64,000 nucleotides of DNA from assembly GCA_014155875.1 (NCBI GenBank), contig JACEFZ010025809.1, forward strand, positions 62,501 to 126,500. Direction: 5' to 3'. This DNA is from Cepaea nemoralis (lineage: Eukaryota; Mollusca; Gastropoda; Stylommatophora; Helicidae). Positions 1-10,910 of the stretch are shown in pieces. Position 1 is the first letter of the stretch; every line of letters begins with the position of its first letter. Both the position numbers and the translations under genes were made by a program. The notes beneath the pieces were generated by a model. That model saw only the letters and a program-made list of their open reading frames with translations. It had not been told where the DNA came from and did not search any database.

Positions 1-471
1 TTGATAAGAAAGTAGATCAGTTAAAAGAAACTGATAACAGAGTCGATCGATACAGATCAGTCCGCTCATTTGGATCATTTTATAATGACGAGAGAGTAGA
101 TCGGTAGATAAAATTATAAGAAAAGTAGATCGGTAAACAACTAATTAGAGAATAGTAGATTGATAACCAAACTGATAAGAGAGTAGTAGATAAGTAACCA
201 ACGGATAAGAGATTAGTAAGTAGATCGGTTAACAAACTGATAAAAGAGTAGTAGATCGGTAAACAACTGATAAGAGATTAGTACATATGTAACCAACGGA
301 TAAGCTATTAGTAAGTAGATCGCTAAACAACGGATGAAAGAGTAGTAAGTAGATCGATAAACAATCTGATAAGAGAGTAATAGGTCGGCCAACAACTGAT
401 AAGACGAGTAACAGATCGGTAGACAACTGATAAAAGAATAATAGATTGGTAAACAACTGTTAAGAGAGTAG
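1..471. repeat. Minisatellite, ~30-bp unit (left part)
   Basis: Degenerate tandem units built round 'gtaaacaactgataagag' and 'agtagtagatcg'. The same array resumes at 10395 on the far side of the LTR element, so it is the pre-insertion target. Short reading frames across it, rich in Leu/Tyr/Ser, are repeat artefacts. Confidence 0.9.
467..471. other. Target-site duplication AGTAG (copy at 10395-10399)
   Basis: AGTAG directly precedes the left LTR (472) and directly follows the right LTR (ends 10394). A 5-bp duplication is the norm for Ty3/gypsy integrases. It fixes both ends of the element, although AGTAG also occurs within the minisatellite unit. Confidence 0.88.
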
Positions 472-2905
472 TGTCATATATTTTTGAAGGGAGTGGGAGA
501 TCACTGTAGTGCATGCCCCATCTCTAACAAAAGATGTAGAGCCCCATCCTCTTCTCTCTTCAATAACCCCAGAATATGAACCTTGAGTTATCTGCAGGCC
601 TCGTTTTGTTAAGTATTGTCTAGGAGATATAGATTATGGCCCTGGTAAGAATGGTAATTTACTAATTGGGAATCTGCCCCTTCTCCAATGATTCTTTAGC
701 TCTGGAGCCCCCTTTTAGTTTATCAAATCTGAGGAAAGTCAGGAGAATTTTCTCAGCCTGATTTAGATGAAGAAAACATGGATGTTGAGCAGTTGATAAG
801 TATAGAGTCTTTTATTTCCCCCTTTTAGTACGTCATTATGAGTTAATTTATCTTTTAACAATCAAACACATACTCAATCACATTAGATATTGACAACATG
901 ATGCACAAAGAAGTTGTTGACAGATAGGTTTGAACTTGACAAATTAACAGAAGGTCAATTCATGTTAATCATTTATTGACTGGCCTGAGCCTTCTGATCA
1001 GTACATACATCTCTATTGTGATTTTCACACACAGTAATAGAACAGTTGCACATTGGACCATTGTCCCAGACAATCAATAACAAGCATCAATATATGAGAT
1101 ATCAACAAGTGTTAAAACATAGTAAACATTGTGATGTTGTACATTTTAAGTATGATAGTGGTGTCTCAACCATAAACCTATATCAGTTTTTCCTGAAATT
1201 GGGTGTGGGTTCTACCAATGAGTAAAGTAACCTGGTGACTGGAGGATTAGGTAAGCCAGGGTCCATTGACTGATGGATCCACTTCAGGTCTGCCCGTATA
1301 GCTCCTCTGAAGGCCTCCCCATGCTCTGCTCATAGCGAAGTCATCCTCCCTCTCACTTGTGGTTCATCTCTTTCTCTCGGCTTCCCTCCCTCAGGTCTGA
1401 TTTAGGTGGTTAGTTTGCTGATGTGTTGGGTGGTTGTTGGTATGAAGCCACCAAGATCACTGATGAATATTCGCATAAATATAAACATTCCTACCAATAC
1501 AATAATAAGAAGTAGGTCGGAAGAAATCTAAATTCCTGAAGTAGGAACCAGTTCCCCTCCCCCTCTTTTCTCTCTAAGCTAGTGTTGGGTTAATATGGGG
1601 TGGTCAGAGTTTATCACACTGTGTACGCCTTGTATCAACTTGTTCTTGCTGTATGTAAGTCTTCATTTGACCTGGGTCAGTGAACGTGTACAGTGAGACA
1701 ATGACAGAGTGAGAAGGTGTCAAGATGCATGTAAATAAATGACATACATTATAACATTTCTTCTACTCAATGGTGTTCACAATGTGTATAAATAATTCTG
1801 TGTTTTCCCAATTAACTACTTCTTCTTCTTGTTGTGTCGAATAACTCTCTTCCATTATCTGTTGTTGTTGTGATGTTGAGTGTTGTGTTGTGTGGTGATG
1901 AGTGGTGTGGAGTGGTGTTGTGTTTTTAAGTTATGTTGAGTAATGAGTTAAGTTCACTTCGCGTGATGATGTTCCGCGAAGCACACTTTCTCATGCATTG
2001 CAGTTCTTAAGTGCTCTTATCTAATTAAAATTTGACATAAATATAAATATTTATTTCGCCAAACCCTATTAATTCTATAGATAAAGGAGAAAGGAAAGAT
2101 TGATTTCACTTTCAGCTTTCTAGATTGTAAATAGGCATAGATAAGTCTGTTTTAGAACAAGGCACTTGTTCTAGTACACGAACTGTCATGTCAGCTGTAG
2201 ATAGTGATAGCATCCTTTACAATGTTTTCTGGTGAAATGCACAAGATTGCTTTCGAATCATCACTTCTCACAGTTGTTTAGAATAGAATGTAATAGTGTA
2301 ATGCACTTCCTAAAGTTAATAATTATCCTTAAGAATATCAGAGATTGTAGTTTCATCGAAGAGAATATTTTGCCCGGGAATGGCTTTGCGTCATTAGAAT
2401 CTACAGTCGAGCATTTTTACATTTCTGAGGTTTTAATTAATAATCATACATTTCAATTGACATCACAAACATGGGTTTACGTTACTCGATACTTGATACA
2501 TCGGGTTCTTAGTCTAATCAAGGGCTAACAAACGTACCTCGGATCCAGACTTTTGCTTTGTCCATTGAATTTTTGATCACACACTATTCTCACATCCGTC
2601 CATGGAGCGAGTTCAGACAAAAGTGCGGGCTGATTAACCTTTCTGATGAAATGGTACATATGCTAATTATGCACTGGCGCGAAGGCGGGTCAGGTGGTTT
2701 TCTCATCCAATGATTTTCCGAGCTTGGTCTGATGAAATCCTTCTAAGAATCCACGTCATTTGTCACTTGTTCAGTTCCAGTTTCGATGTTAAGTTTTAAG
2801 TCCCAATCTCCAATTGCGTTTGTGAAGTCAATTTCTTTTAATGTTGTGTCCTCTTTTTGCGGCATGTGTTGATAAAATGAATAATGTTGGCTGCGTTATG
2901 CCACA
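472..2905 (-). repeat. 3' LTR (2434 bp)
   Basis: Direct repeat of 7960-10394. On the minus strand it begins TGTGGCATAACGCAGCC and ends in ATATATGACA, the TG...CA ends of LTRs. Differences from the other LTR are near 1024-1033 (two substitutions), 1705, 1749, 1831 and 2225. A plus-strand frame of about 98 codons at 2232-2528 is antisense to the element and has no recognisable product. 2.4 kb is long for an LTR. Confidence 0.93.
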
Positions 2906-2919
2906 TGGCCCCACTCCAG
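2906..2919 (-). promoter_or_regulatory. Polypurine tract
   Basis: On the minus strand the bases immediately before the 3' LTR read GGAGTGGGGCCA. A purine-rich run abutting the LTR is the plus-strand primer site in LTR elements. Placement at the LTR edge supports the boundary. Confidence 0.65.
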
Positions 2920-2955
2920 ATTGTTCTATGGTATGGAACTATGTTTCCAACATTT

Positions 2956-4230
2956 TCAGTTATCAAGCTGTTCCCATTTGTCCTCCCCTGTATTCCCTTC
3001 TGCATCTGATTGACCTGTTTCATCAGGCACTGGGTGTCGACTCAGGAAGTCCGCTCCCACATTCATTTTCCCAGGAACATATTCAACCTGGAACGAGTAA
3101 GGTTGAAGAAGCAGCGACCACCTCATAAGTCGGGCATTCAGAGTCTTAGATGCTGCGAGAAACATGAGTGGTTGATGGTCACATTGCACTGTGAAATTTT
3201 TGCCATATAGGTATGCTTGAAATTTCTGTACACTCCATACGAGCGCAAGACATTCTCTCTCGATAGTACCGTAATTTCTCTCTGCTGCATTCAATTTCCT
3301 GCTAGCATACGCTACAGGGAATAGCTCTGATGGTACATCTCCCTTTCTCTGCAACAGCGTTGCCCCAATTCCTATGTTACTGGCATCGGTGCGCAGCACG
3401 AATGGTTGGTCGAGGTCTGGTAGATGTAAGACTGGATGAGCAGTTAATGCTGCTTTAGTGCTGTGAAAAGCTCTCTCACAGTCAGCTGACCAAGTGACTT
3501 TCTCTGGTTTCCCCTTTTTTGTAAGATCCGTCAAAGGTGCTGACAGAGTATTGAAGTCCTTGATGTATTTTTGATAGAATCCACATAAGGATACAAATGA
3601 TCTTACATCATTCTTTGTTTTTGGACGAGGTGCTCTCTGGAGTTTGTCCACATTTCCCTCTTGTGGAGTTATCAGTCCATGAGATATCTTATGACCTAGA
3701 AAGTCCAATTCTTGGAATCCTATCTGACACTTCTTTGGTCTAGCCGTCAATCCAGTTTCTCTGAGGCGCCTGAACAAAAGATGCAGGGTTTCTACATGCT
3801 CTTCAAATGTTTCAGTTGCGATCAGGATGTCATCCATGAAGTGACTGATGTCTGGATGCTGTAGTGGGTCAAGTAATTTTCTCATCATACGTGTAAAGAC
3901 GCTGGGAGCATTACTTAATCCGAATGGAAGAACGTTGAACTCATAGTGTCCTCCAGGCGTGCTGAAAGCTAACCATGGTCTAACTTCCGGTTTTACAGGA
4001 ATCTGGTAATATCCCTTACTGAGATCAATCCTAGTAAAGTACTTAGCTCGGTTGAGTGCTGTGAAGAGTTTATTCTGATCCGGCAGAGGTTCTGCTTGGA
4101 ATTCAGTTATAGCATTGAGCTGTCGATAATCGATGCACAATCTATGTTCTCCGCTTGGCTTTCTCAATAAGACGACGCTAGCACTGTAAGGTGATTCAGA
4201 TGGTGAGATTATTCCTGCGGTGAGCAGCTG
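2956..4230 (-). CDS. pol: Pol: reverse transcriptase-RNase H (5' end frame-broken)
   Basis: Open from about 4230 to a stop at 2956. Residue numbers count from the codon at 4167. RT: IDLSKGYYQIP holds the first catalytic Asp (48), VLPFGLSNAP follows, and FMDD (110-113) is the active-site box, with Phe where gypsy RTs usually have Tyr. RNase H: RTDAS (Asp 261), IERECLALVW (Glu 303) and QCDHQPL (Asp 330), then GADFLSR. The product would copy element RNA into DNA and remove the template. There is no start codon; the RT N-terminal segment lies in other frames upstream, so expression would need the frame breaks at about 4221-4236 repaired or read through. Being last in pol, after integrase, is the notable point. 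An acidic tail ends 50 bp before the LTR, leaving no room for env. Confidence 0.9.
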   Translation of the reverse strand, partial: QLLTAGIISPSESPYSASVVLLRKPSGEHRLCIDYRQLNAITEFQAEPLPDQNKLFTALNRAKYFTRIDLSKGYYQIPVKPEVRPWLAFSTPGGHYEFNVLPFGLSNAPSVFTRMMRKLLDPLQHPDISHFMDDILIATETFEEHVETLHLLFRRLRETGLTARPKKCQIGFQELDFLGHKISHGLITPQEGNVDKLQRAPRPKTKNDVRSFVSLCGFYQKYIKDFNTLSAPLTDLTKKGKPEKVTWSADCERAFHSTKAALTAHPVLHLPDLDQPFVLRTDASNIGIGATLLQRKGDVPSELFPVAYASRKLNAAERNYGTIERECLALVWSVQKFQAYLYGKNFTVQCDHQPLMFLAASKTLNARLMRWSLLLQPYSFQVEYVPGKMNVGADFLSRHPVPDETGQSDAEGNTGEDKWEQLDN

Positions 4231-4496
4231 TGTATTTCTTCCTCTAAAGTCTTTTGCTTTGCATAAGGAACTGGGTAAGTCTTGACTCGCACAGGCACTG
4301 GGTCATTTAACTTCATGTCAAATTCCTCCAAATCAGTTCTTCCTGGCTTATCAGTAAGTACTTCTGCATATTTGCCATAAGTTCCCTAATCTGCTTTGCT
4401 GATCCTTTGTTGAGTTGGGATTGATTTCCACATCCTTAAAGGTCCTCTTTGGCTTGCAGTTGGCACTCGACTCCCATTGTTGATCCTTCTTCGACT
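4231..4496 (-). pseudogene. Broken INT-RT linker and RT N-terminus
   Basis: Peptides typical of the segment leading into gypsy RT are readable only by changing frame: LTDKPGRTDLEEFDM and then LEEEIH in one frame (about 4355-4235), KDVEINPN in another upstream. The frame changes near 4370-4385 and again near 4221-4236, with at least one more between 4385 and 4497. Each can be explained by a single-base indel. Either the copy is decaying or the assembly has indel errors. Confidence 0.7.
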
Positions 4497-6545
4497 TCAG
4501 TAGCCACACCTCATGGCCATCAAATGTGCCGGTTCGGTGGTTGAGGGTCTTTCATGATATTTCTTCAAGAGGTTTATGTGAAATACTTTCATCTTGCCTT
4601 TGACTGAAATTCTGTAGTTGGTACGTGAGATCTTCTCCGTCACTACATAAGGTCCTCTCCATCCTATTTGCAGCTTATTCTGACTGGTTGGAAGCAGCAA
4701 CATCACCTTCTCTCCTACCTCTAACTCTCTATCCTTTGCCTTGCGGTTGAAGTTACGAGCAATTCTTAGTCTGGCTTGACGTAGATTGACATTCGCTTGT
4801 TTCCAACTGTGTTGTAAACGATTTTTCAACTCGGCAACATATGTAGATGCAGTCACGACTGTATCATCTGTAGTATTGTCAGTCCATGTTCGAAGTAACG
4901 CCTCCAGTGGTCCCTTGATTGGTCGTCCAAACAACAGTGTGGCTGGAGCAAAACCTGTTGAGTGATGGGGTACTTCCCTGTAAGCGAATAAAGCTGCGGG
5001 TAAATACAAGTCCCAATCCTCTGTCTTCTCCTGGGCAATTTTGCGCAGGATACTAATCAATGTCCCGTTCCACCTTTCCACAAGTCCATTTGACTGAGGG
5101 TGATATGGTGAACTGAAGATATGGCGTGCATGAAAAAGTCTGAAGGTCTCTTCCATGAGCTTACCACGAAACTGTGAACCGTTGTCCGTCAAGATCCTTT
5201 GTGGGAATCCTAGACGTGTGAATATTCCTAATAATGCATCAGCGACGTGTTTGGAGTCACAGCTGGGCATAGGAACTGCTTCGGCCCACATGGTTGTTGT
5301 GTCCACAAGCGTTAATATGAATCGGTTTCGCCTCTTCGTTGCTGAGAGAGGTCCGATTATGTCTACTGCCACTTTCTCAAATGGAATTCCAGTGATTGGC
5401 GATTCACCCAACATTGCCGGTGGTGTCCGGTGTTTTGGTGATACTTTCTGACACTGTGGGCATGATTTTACAAACCGTTGTATGTCTGAGTTCATCCCTG
5501 GCCAAAAGTAGTGAGTGGTAATCCGCTGTGTAGTAGCGTTGATACCCATGTGCCCACTGAATGGTAGACTGTGACCCATCTCTAAGATCTGAGTCCTGTA
5601 TTGAGTTGGTACAACAAGTTGATTAAACTCTTGTCCAGCTCGTCCTGCTTTTCTGTAAAGAAGTGCTGACTTCATGAACAGATCACCTTTACGTAGAGGT
5701 AAATGTGATTTTGGCAGTTTTCTGAAGCAGGGTTCCAAGGTGCTGTCGGCTTCTTGTGCCCTTTTCAGTTCCTCCGTTCGAGGGATTGGCGTAGTTGATT
5801 CTGGAGTTTTTGTTGCCTGTGATCGAGTGGTCATGGTCGCCATCGCCACAGGTTGAACAGGTTCTCCTAGAACGATGAATCTACGTCCGAGGATTACAGG
5901 ATATATTGGATCATCCAAGATTGCTGCCTTGATTGTCCCGGTGACATACCGCGAGGCTATGTTCACTTTTGCCACTGGAAGAGACATATTGGTTGAACTC
6001 TTCAGTGGTCCCTGTAATTCCACTATTTCCTCTGTCACCTGTTCAGGGTGAACCAAGGATGATGAAACAACACAGTCATACGATAATCCAGTATCATATA
6101 AACAGGTCGTTTGGAATCCATTTAGCAAGATGGATTCTACAACCGGAATACGAGATGATGTGTCTTGATGAGGTGTCTGTTTGGACGTTTCACCAGTGCT
6201 CACTTTTCTCTCTCTTCGGTTGGCCAAACATGCCGCTGTGTGTGGAGGTGGCTTCTTTCTGCAACTCTGAAATGTGTGACCTTTAATTTTGCAATGGGTA
6301 CAGAATGGTTTGTCCTCCTTCGGCGCTGTTTGGACTGAGTGTTGAGTGTTTTTCGGGGATTTCCCCTTTTTCCCGGTGGCGACAGTGTTTTCACCCTCTT
6401 TTGGCTGTGGAGTTTTGTTTTGAGAGGGGGTGTTGTTCGAACGTCCCTTTCCTCCCATCTCCTTTTGAGATTTCTCAAATCTCTCTGCCAGGATGATTAT
6501 AGTTTTCAGGCGGTCAGCCCCGTTTTGGGTTAAGAATGCCTTCAT
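4497..6545 (-). CDS. pol: Gag zinc knuckle-protease-integrase polyprotein
   Basis: 682 codons. One CX2CX4HX4C zinc knuckle (Cys82, 85, His90, Cys95) binds nucleic acid. An aspartic protease follows with active site YDTG (Asp151) and a VILGRR segment near 217-222. Integrase then comes directly, with no RT between: HHCC zinc finger (His325, His332, Cys362, Cys365), catalytic core Asp395 (VAVDIIG), Asp454 (LTDNGSQF) and Glu490 (SNGLVERWN), giving DD35E spacing, and a GPY/F-type C-terminal module (WRGPYVV). All expected catalytic residues are present. Its ATG overlaps the gag stop as ATGA, a -1 relation, so either -1 frameshifting or reinitiation would join it to Gag. Confidence 0.92.
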   Translation of the reverse strand: MKAFLTQNGADRLKTIIILAERFEKSQKEMGGKGRSNNTPSQNKTPQPKEGENTVATGKKGKSPKNTQHSVQTAPKEDKPFCTHCKIKGHTFQSCRKKPPPHTAACLANRRERKVSTGETSKQTPHQDTSSRIPVVESILLNGFQTTCLYDTGLSYDCVVSSSLVHPEQVTEEIVELQGPLKSSTNMSLPVAKVNIASRYVTGTIKAAILDDPIYPVILGRRFIVLGEPVQPVAMATMTTRSQATKTPESTTPIPRTEELKRAQEADSTLEPCFRKLPKSHLPLRKGDLFMKSALLYRKAGRAGQEFNQLVVPTQYRTQILEMGHSLPFSGHMGINATTQRITTHYFWPGMNSDIQRFVKSCPQCQKVSPKHRTPPAMLGESPITGIPFEKVAVDIIGPLSATKRRNRFILTLVDTTTMWAEAVPMPSCDSKHVADALLGIFTRLGFPQRILTDNGSQFRGKLMEETFRLFHARHIFSSPYHPQSNGLVERWNGTLISILRKIAQEKTEDWDLYLPAALFAYREVPHHSTGFAPATLLFGRPIKGPLEALLRTWTDNTTDDTVVTASTYVAELKNRLQHSWKQANVNLRQARLRIARNFNRKAKDRELEVGEKVMLLLPTSQNKLQIGWRGPYVVTEKISRTNYRISVKGKMKVFHINLLKKYHERPSTTEPAHLMAMRCGY

Positions 6546-7351
6546 TCGTTCTGCATTTTCCCCTTGATCTGATCAATGATAATCATTTCACGGAGTCCTT
6601 CATAATTTTCCTCAAATCCTCCCAAGCAAGTCCATCTTTGTATGTATGACTTCAGTCTTTCCACTAGTTGTGCGTAGCTCTCACCCGGTTCCTTCCTTGC
6701 GGCTTTGAACCTGAGTTTATAAGATTCGGCGTCCACTTCGAATCGGCTCAAGAGTGCCGTCTTAAGTGTTGTGTAGTTCTGTTGTTCCTCTCTAGTGAGT
6801 CTTGAGAACACTTCATACGCCGTGGATCTTAAGGCCTGCGCCAACTTCGTCGCCCATCTACTTTCTTCAAGCCCACAGCTGACAGCCATTGCCTCGAAGC
6901 GTGATAAAAATCCTTCGATGTGGTCAGTCTGTTCATTAAAGGGGTCCAGAGGAAATGACATAGCTCCTGAATTAAGTTGAGAGACGTGAGGTGGTTCTGA
7001 CACTGGCGATCCTGATGAGGTTGAGGGTGTAGGACCACTCCCTTTCTCTATTCTCCGGATCTCCACTTCAATCTCCATTCTCCTCAACTCCAGTTGGTGT
7101 TGACGCTCTCTCTCCTTATCTTCCATTTCAGCCTGTAGTCGTTTCTCTTTCTCCTCCAATTCTGCTTGAAATCGTTTCTCTTTCTCCTCCAATTCTGCCT
7201 GAAGCTGTTTTTCTTTCTGAGTCAATTCAGCTTGCAGTCTTTCCCTTTTTTCAAATGCATCCGAAACATAGTTAGCTAGCTCAAGGCCATCTAACCCGCA
7301 CTCCCTACCTGTTTCTGTTATTTGGGCTCTAAACTTTGCAGTTTCCGCCAT
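6542..7351 (-). CDS. gag: Gag capsid-like protein
   Basis: 269 codons from an ATG. Residues about 35-100 are a charged coiled coil made of near-repeats of LQAELEEKEKR, followed by a Ser/Thr/Pro linker (about 105-125) and a capsid-like alpha-helical region with SRFEAMAVSCGL, LTREEQQNYTTLKTALLSRF and PGESYAQLVERL, typical of metazoan gypsy and SCAN-related Gag. It would form the particle that packages element RNA. The zinc knuckle is not here but at the start of the next, -1, frame. The 0.6-kb leader upstream has no frame of note. Confidence 0.88.
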   Translation of the reverse strand: MAETAKFRAQITETGRECGLDGLELANYVSDAFEKRERLQAELTQKEKQLQAELEEKEKRFQAELEEKEKRLQAEMEDKERERQHQLELRRMEIEVEIRRIEKGSGPTPSTSSGSPVSEPPHVSQLNSGAMSFPLDPFNEQTDHIEGFLSRFEAMAVSCGLEESRWATKLAQALRSTAYEVFSRLTREEQQNYTTLKTALLSRFEVDAESYKLRFKAARKEPGESYAQLVERLKSYIQRWTCLGGFEENYEGLREMIIIDQIKGKMQNE

Positions 7352-7959
7352 GTCTATATTTTATTGCTATGCTCTGATTAACAATATAATTGCAGTTAGT
7401 CTGATTCGCGTACGCTTGTCAGTCCCTGATCTGCAAAGAAACAACAGAGCATGTGCAATATTAAAAACACCCTATGTTATGTCTGTCTGTCAATGCTGGA
7501 AAAGCCAAGGCAGCAGGCACTGAAGTAACCACAATTAATTCCTAGTAAAGAAAAGAATCTGAAATTAGACAAGAGTTTTCCCAACGGATAAGATTTTCCG
7601 GTGGTTGATGAAATGCTGTTAAGTTCAGACTTCACAGGAATAGAACACCTTCTCTGGAAGAGAAGTAGTGTTGGTAGAGTAGATACACACTATATATTTC
7701 ACCTGGAGCACCTCTTTCTGAAGTAGAAGCAATATATGAACATGGCTCCTTCTCCAGGAGTAAAGATCTGTACACCTATCTTATTTATCTATAAATGTCA
7801 TTCATATCATGTGGCTGTCAATCAATACCCCACATGGTATCTGTTAAACATTCTAGAAAATGACAATGTTCAAAATCTAAAGATAACTGTGTTCATGTAT
7901 TTTTAGGTGATTGTTTATAGGTTAATATATGGGAACCATCCAGGACTTAGCCCACAATA
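7352..7959 (-). other. Leader of LTR element 1; candidate primer-binding site
   Basis: Non-coding stretch between 5' LTR and gag. Five bases inside the LTR edge, the minus strand reads TGGGCTAAGTCCTGGATGG (7954-7936), beginning TGG as tRNA-primer sites do. I could not match it to a specific tRNA. No other feature seen. Confidence 0.5.
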
Positions 7960-10394
7960 TGTCATATATTTTTGAAGGGAGTGGGAGATCACTGTAGTGC
8001 ATGCCCCATCTCTAACAAAAGATGTAGAGCCCCATCCTCTTCTCTCTTCAATAACCCCAGAATATGAACCTTGAGTTATCTGCAGGCCTCGTTTTGTTAA
8101 GTATTGTCTAGGAGATATAGATTATGGCCCTGGTAAGAATGGTAATTTACTAATTGGGAATCTGCCCCTTCTCCAATGATTCTTTAGCTCTGGAGCCCCC
8201 TTTTAGTTTATCAAATCTGAGGAAAGTCAGGAGAATTTTCTCAGCCTGATTTAGATGAAGAAAACATGGATGTTGAGCAGTTGATAAGTATAGAGTCTTT
8301 TATTTCCCCCTTTTAGTACGTCATTATGAGTTAATTTATCTTTTAACAATCAAACACATACTCAATCACATTAGATATTGACAACATGATGCACAAAGAA
8401 GTTGTTGACAGATAGGTTTGAACTTGACAAATTAACAGAAGGTCAATTCATGTTAATCATTTATTGACTGGCCTGAGCCTTCTGATCAGTACATACATCT
8501 CTATTGTGATTTACACACAAAGTAATAGAACAGTTGCACATTGGACCATTGTCCCAGACAATCAATAACAAGCATCAATATATGAGATATCAACAAGTGT
8601 TAAAACATAGTAAACATTGTGATGTTGTACATTTTAAGTATGATAGTGGTGTCTCAACCATAAACCTATATCAGTTTTTCCTGAAATTGGGTGTGGGTTC
8701 TACCAATGAGTAAAGTAACCTGGTGACTGGAGGATTAGGTAAGCCAGGGTCCATTGACTGATGGATCCACTTCAGGTCTGCCCGTATAGCTCCTCTGAAG
8801 GCCTCCCCATGCTCTGCTCATAGCGAAGTCATCCTCCCTCTCACTTGTGGTTCATCTCTTTCTCTCGGCTTCCCTCCCTCAGGTCTGATTTAGGTGGTTA
8901 GTTTGCTGATGTGTTGGGTGGTTGTTGGTATGAAGCCACCAAGATCACTGATGAATATTCGCATAAATATAAACATTCCTACCAATACAATAATAAGAAG
9001 TAGGTCGGAAGAAATCTAAATTCCTGAAGTAGGAACCAGTTCCCCTCCCCCTCTTTTCTCTCTAAGCTAGTGTTGGGTTAATATGGGGTGGTCAGAGTTT
9101 ATCACACTGTGTACGCCTTGTATCAACTTGTTCTTGCTGTATGTAAGTCTTCATTTGACCTGGGTCAGTGAACGTGTACAGTGAGACAATGACAAGAGTG
9201 AGAAGGTGTCAAGATGCATGTAAATAAATGACATACATTTATAACATTTCTTCTACTCAATGGTGTTCACAATGTGTATAAATAATTCTGTGTTTTCCCA
9301 ATTAACTACTTCTTCTTCTTGTTGTGTCGACTAACTCTCTTCCATTATCTGTTGTTGTTGTGATGTTGAGTGTTGTGTTGTGTGGTGATGAGTGGTGTGG
9401 AGTGGTGTTGTGTTTTTAAGTTATGTTGAGTAATGAGTTAAGTTCACTTCGCGTGATGATGTTCCGCGAAGCACACTTTCTCATGCATTGCAGTTCTTAA
9501 GTGCTCTTATCTAATTAAAATTTGACATAAATATAAATATTTATTTCGCCAAACCCTATTAATTCTATAGATAAAGGAGAAAGGAAAGATTGATTTCACT
9601 TTCAGCTTTCTAGATTGTAAATAGGCATAGATAAGTCTGTTTTAGAACAAGGCACTTGTTCTAGTACACGAACTGTCATGTCAGCTGTAGATAGTGATAG
9701 CATCCTTTACAATGTTTCTGGTGAAATGCACAAGATTGCTTTCGAATCATCACTTCTCACAGTTGTTTAGAATAGAATGTAATAGTGTAATGCACTTCCT
9801 AAAGTTAATAATTATCCTTAAGAATATCAGAGATTGTAGTTTCATCGAAGAGAATATTTTGCCCGGGAATGGCTTTGCGTCATTAGAATCTACAGTCGAG
9901 CATTTTTACATTTCTGAGGTTTTAATTAATAATCATACATTTCAATTGACATCACAAACATGGGTTTACGTTACTCGATACTTGATACATCGGGTTCTTA
10001 GTCTAATCAAGGGCTAACAAACGTACCTCGGATCCAGACTTTTGCTTTGTCCATTGAATTTTTGATCACACACTATTCTCACATCCGTCCATGGAGCGAG
10101 TTCAGACAAAAGTGCGGGCTGATTAACCTTTCTGATGAAATGGTACATATGCTAATTATGCACTGGCGCGAAGGCGGGTCAGGTGGTTTTCTCATCCAAT
10201 GATTTTCCGAGCTTGGTCTGATGAAATCCTTCTAAGAATCCACGTCATTTGTCACTTGTTCAGTTCCAGTTTCGATGTTAAGTTTTAAGTCCCAATCTCC
10301 AATTGCGTTTGTGAAGTCAATTTCTTTTAATGTTGTGTCCTCTTTTTGCGGCATGTGTTGATAAAATGAATAATGTTGGCTGCGTTATGCCACA
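7960..10394 (-). repeat. 5' LTR (2435 bp)
   Basis: Partner of 472-2905, one base longer through three single-base indels. In minus orientation this is the upstream LTR and should hold the element promoter, but no promoter motif stands out. An antisense frame at 9694-10017 is nine codons longer than its partner in the other LTR because of one indel near 9714. Confidence 0.93.
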
Positions 10395-10910
10395 AGTAGA
10401 TCGGTAAACAACTGATAAGAGAGTAGTATTTCAGTAAACAACTGATAAGAGAGTAGATCGGTAAACAACTCATAAGAGAGCAGTAGATTGGTAAACAACT
10501 GGTAAGAGAGTATGTCGGTAAACAACTCATAAGAGAGTATGTCGGTAAACAATTGATAAGATAGTAGTAGATGGGTTAACAATTGATAAGAGAGCAGATC
10601 GGTAAACAACTCATAAGAGAGCTGTAGATTGGTAAACAACTGATAAGAGAGTATGTTGGTAAACAACTGATAAGAGAGTAGTAGATGGGTTAACAATTGA
10701 TAACAGAGCAGATCGATAAAAACTGATAAAAGAGTAGACAGGTAAACGATTGATAAGAGATTAGTAGATCGGTAAACGAGCTCATGAGAGAGCAGTAGAC
10801 CGGTAAACATCTGTTAAGAAAGTAGATCGGTAAACAAACTGATAAAAGTTCAAATCGGGAAACAATCCGATAAGTGATCAAATTGTTAAATAAACTGATA
10901 AGAGAGGAGC
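10395..10910. repeat. Minisatellite, ~30-bp unit (right part)
   Basis: Continuation of the array at 1-471, with the same 'gtaaacaactgataagag' core, after the LTR element and its target duplication. Confidence 0.9.

Larger units (their letters stand above)
472..10394 (-). mobile_element. Full-length Ty3/gypsy-type LTR retrotransposon, Gmr1-like domain order
   Basis: A 9.92-kb element transcribed on the minus strand: 5' LTR (7960-10394), leader, gag (7351-6542), zinc knuckle-protease-integrase (6545-4497), reverse transcriptase-RNase H (about 4230-2956), polypurine tract, 3' LTR (472-2905). It has a 5-bp target duplication. Usual Ty3/gypsy order is PR-RT-RH-INT; here integrase precedes RT, as in Ty1/copia, although the proteins are gypsy-like. 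This arrangement is established for Gmr1-like elements. The LTRs differ at about six positions (three substitutions, three 1-nt indels), implying recent insertion. The INT-RT junction is frame-broken, so this copy may not be active. No envelope-like frame is seen. Confidence 0.92.

Noticed and set aside
2232..2528. Small gene in the LTR (copy at 9694-10017)
   Set aside because: Antisense to the element, altered by a 1-nt indel between LTRs, no recognisable motif.
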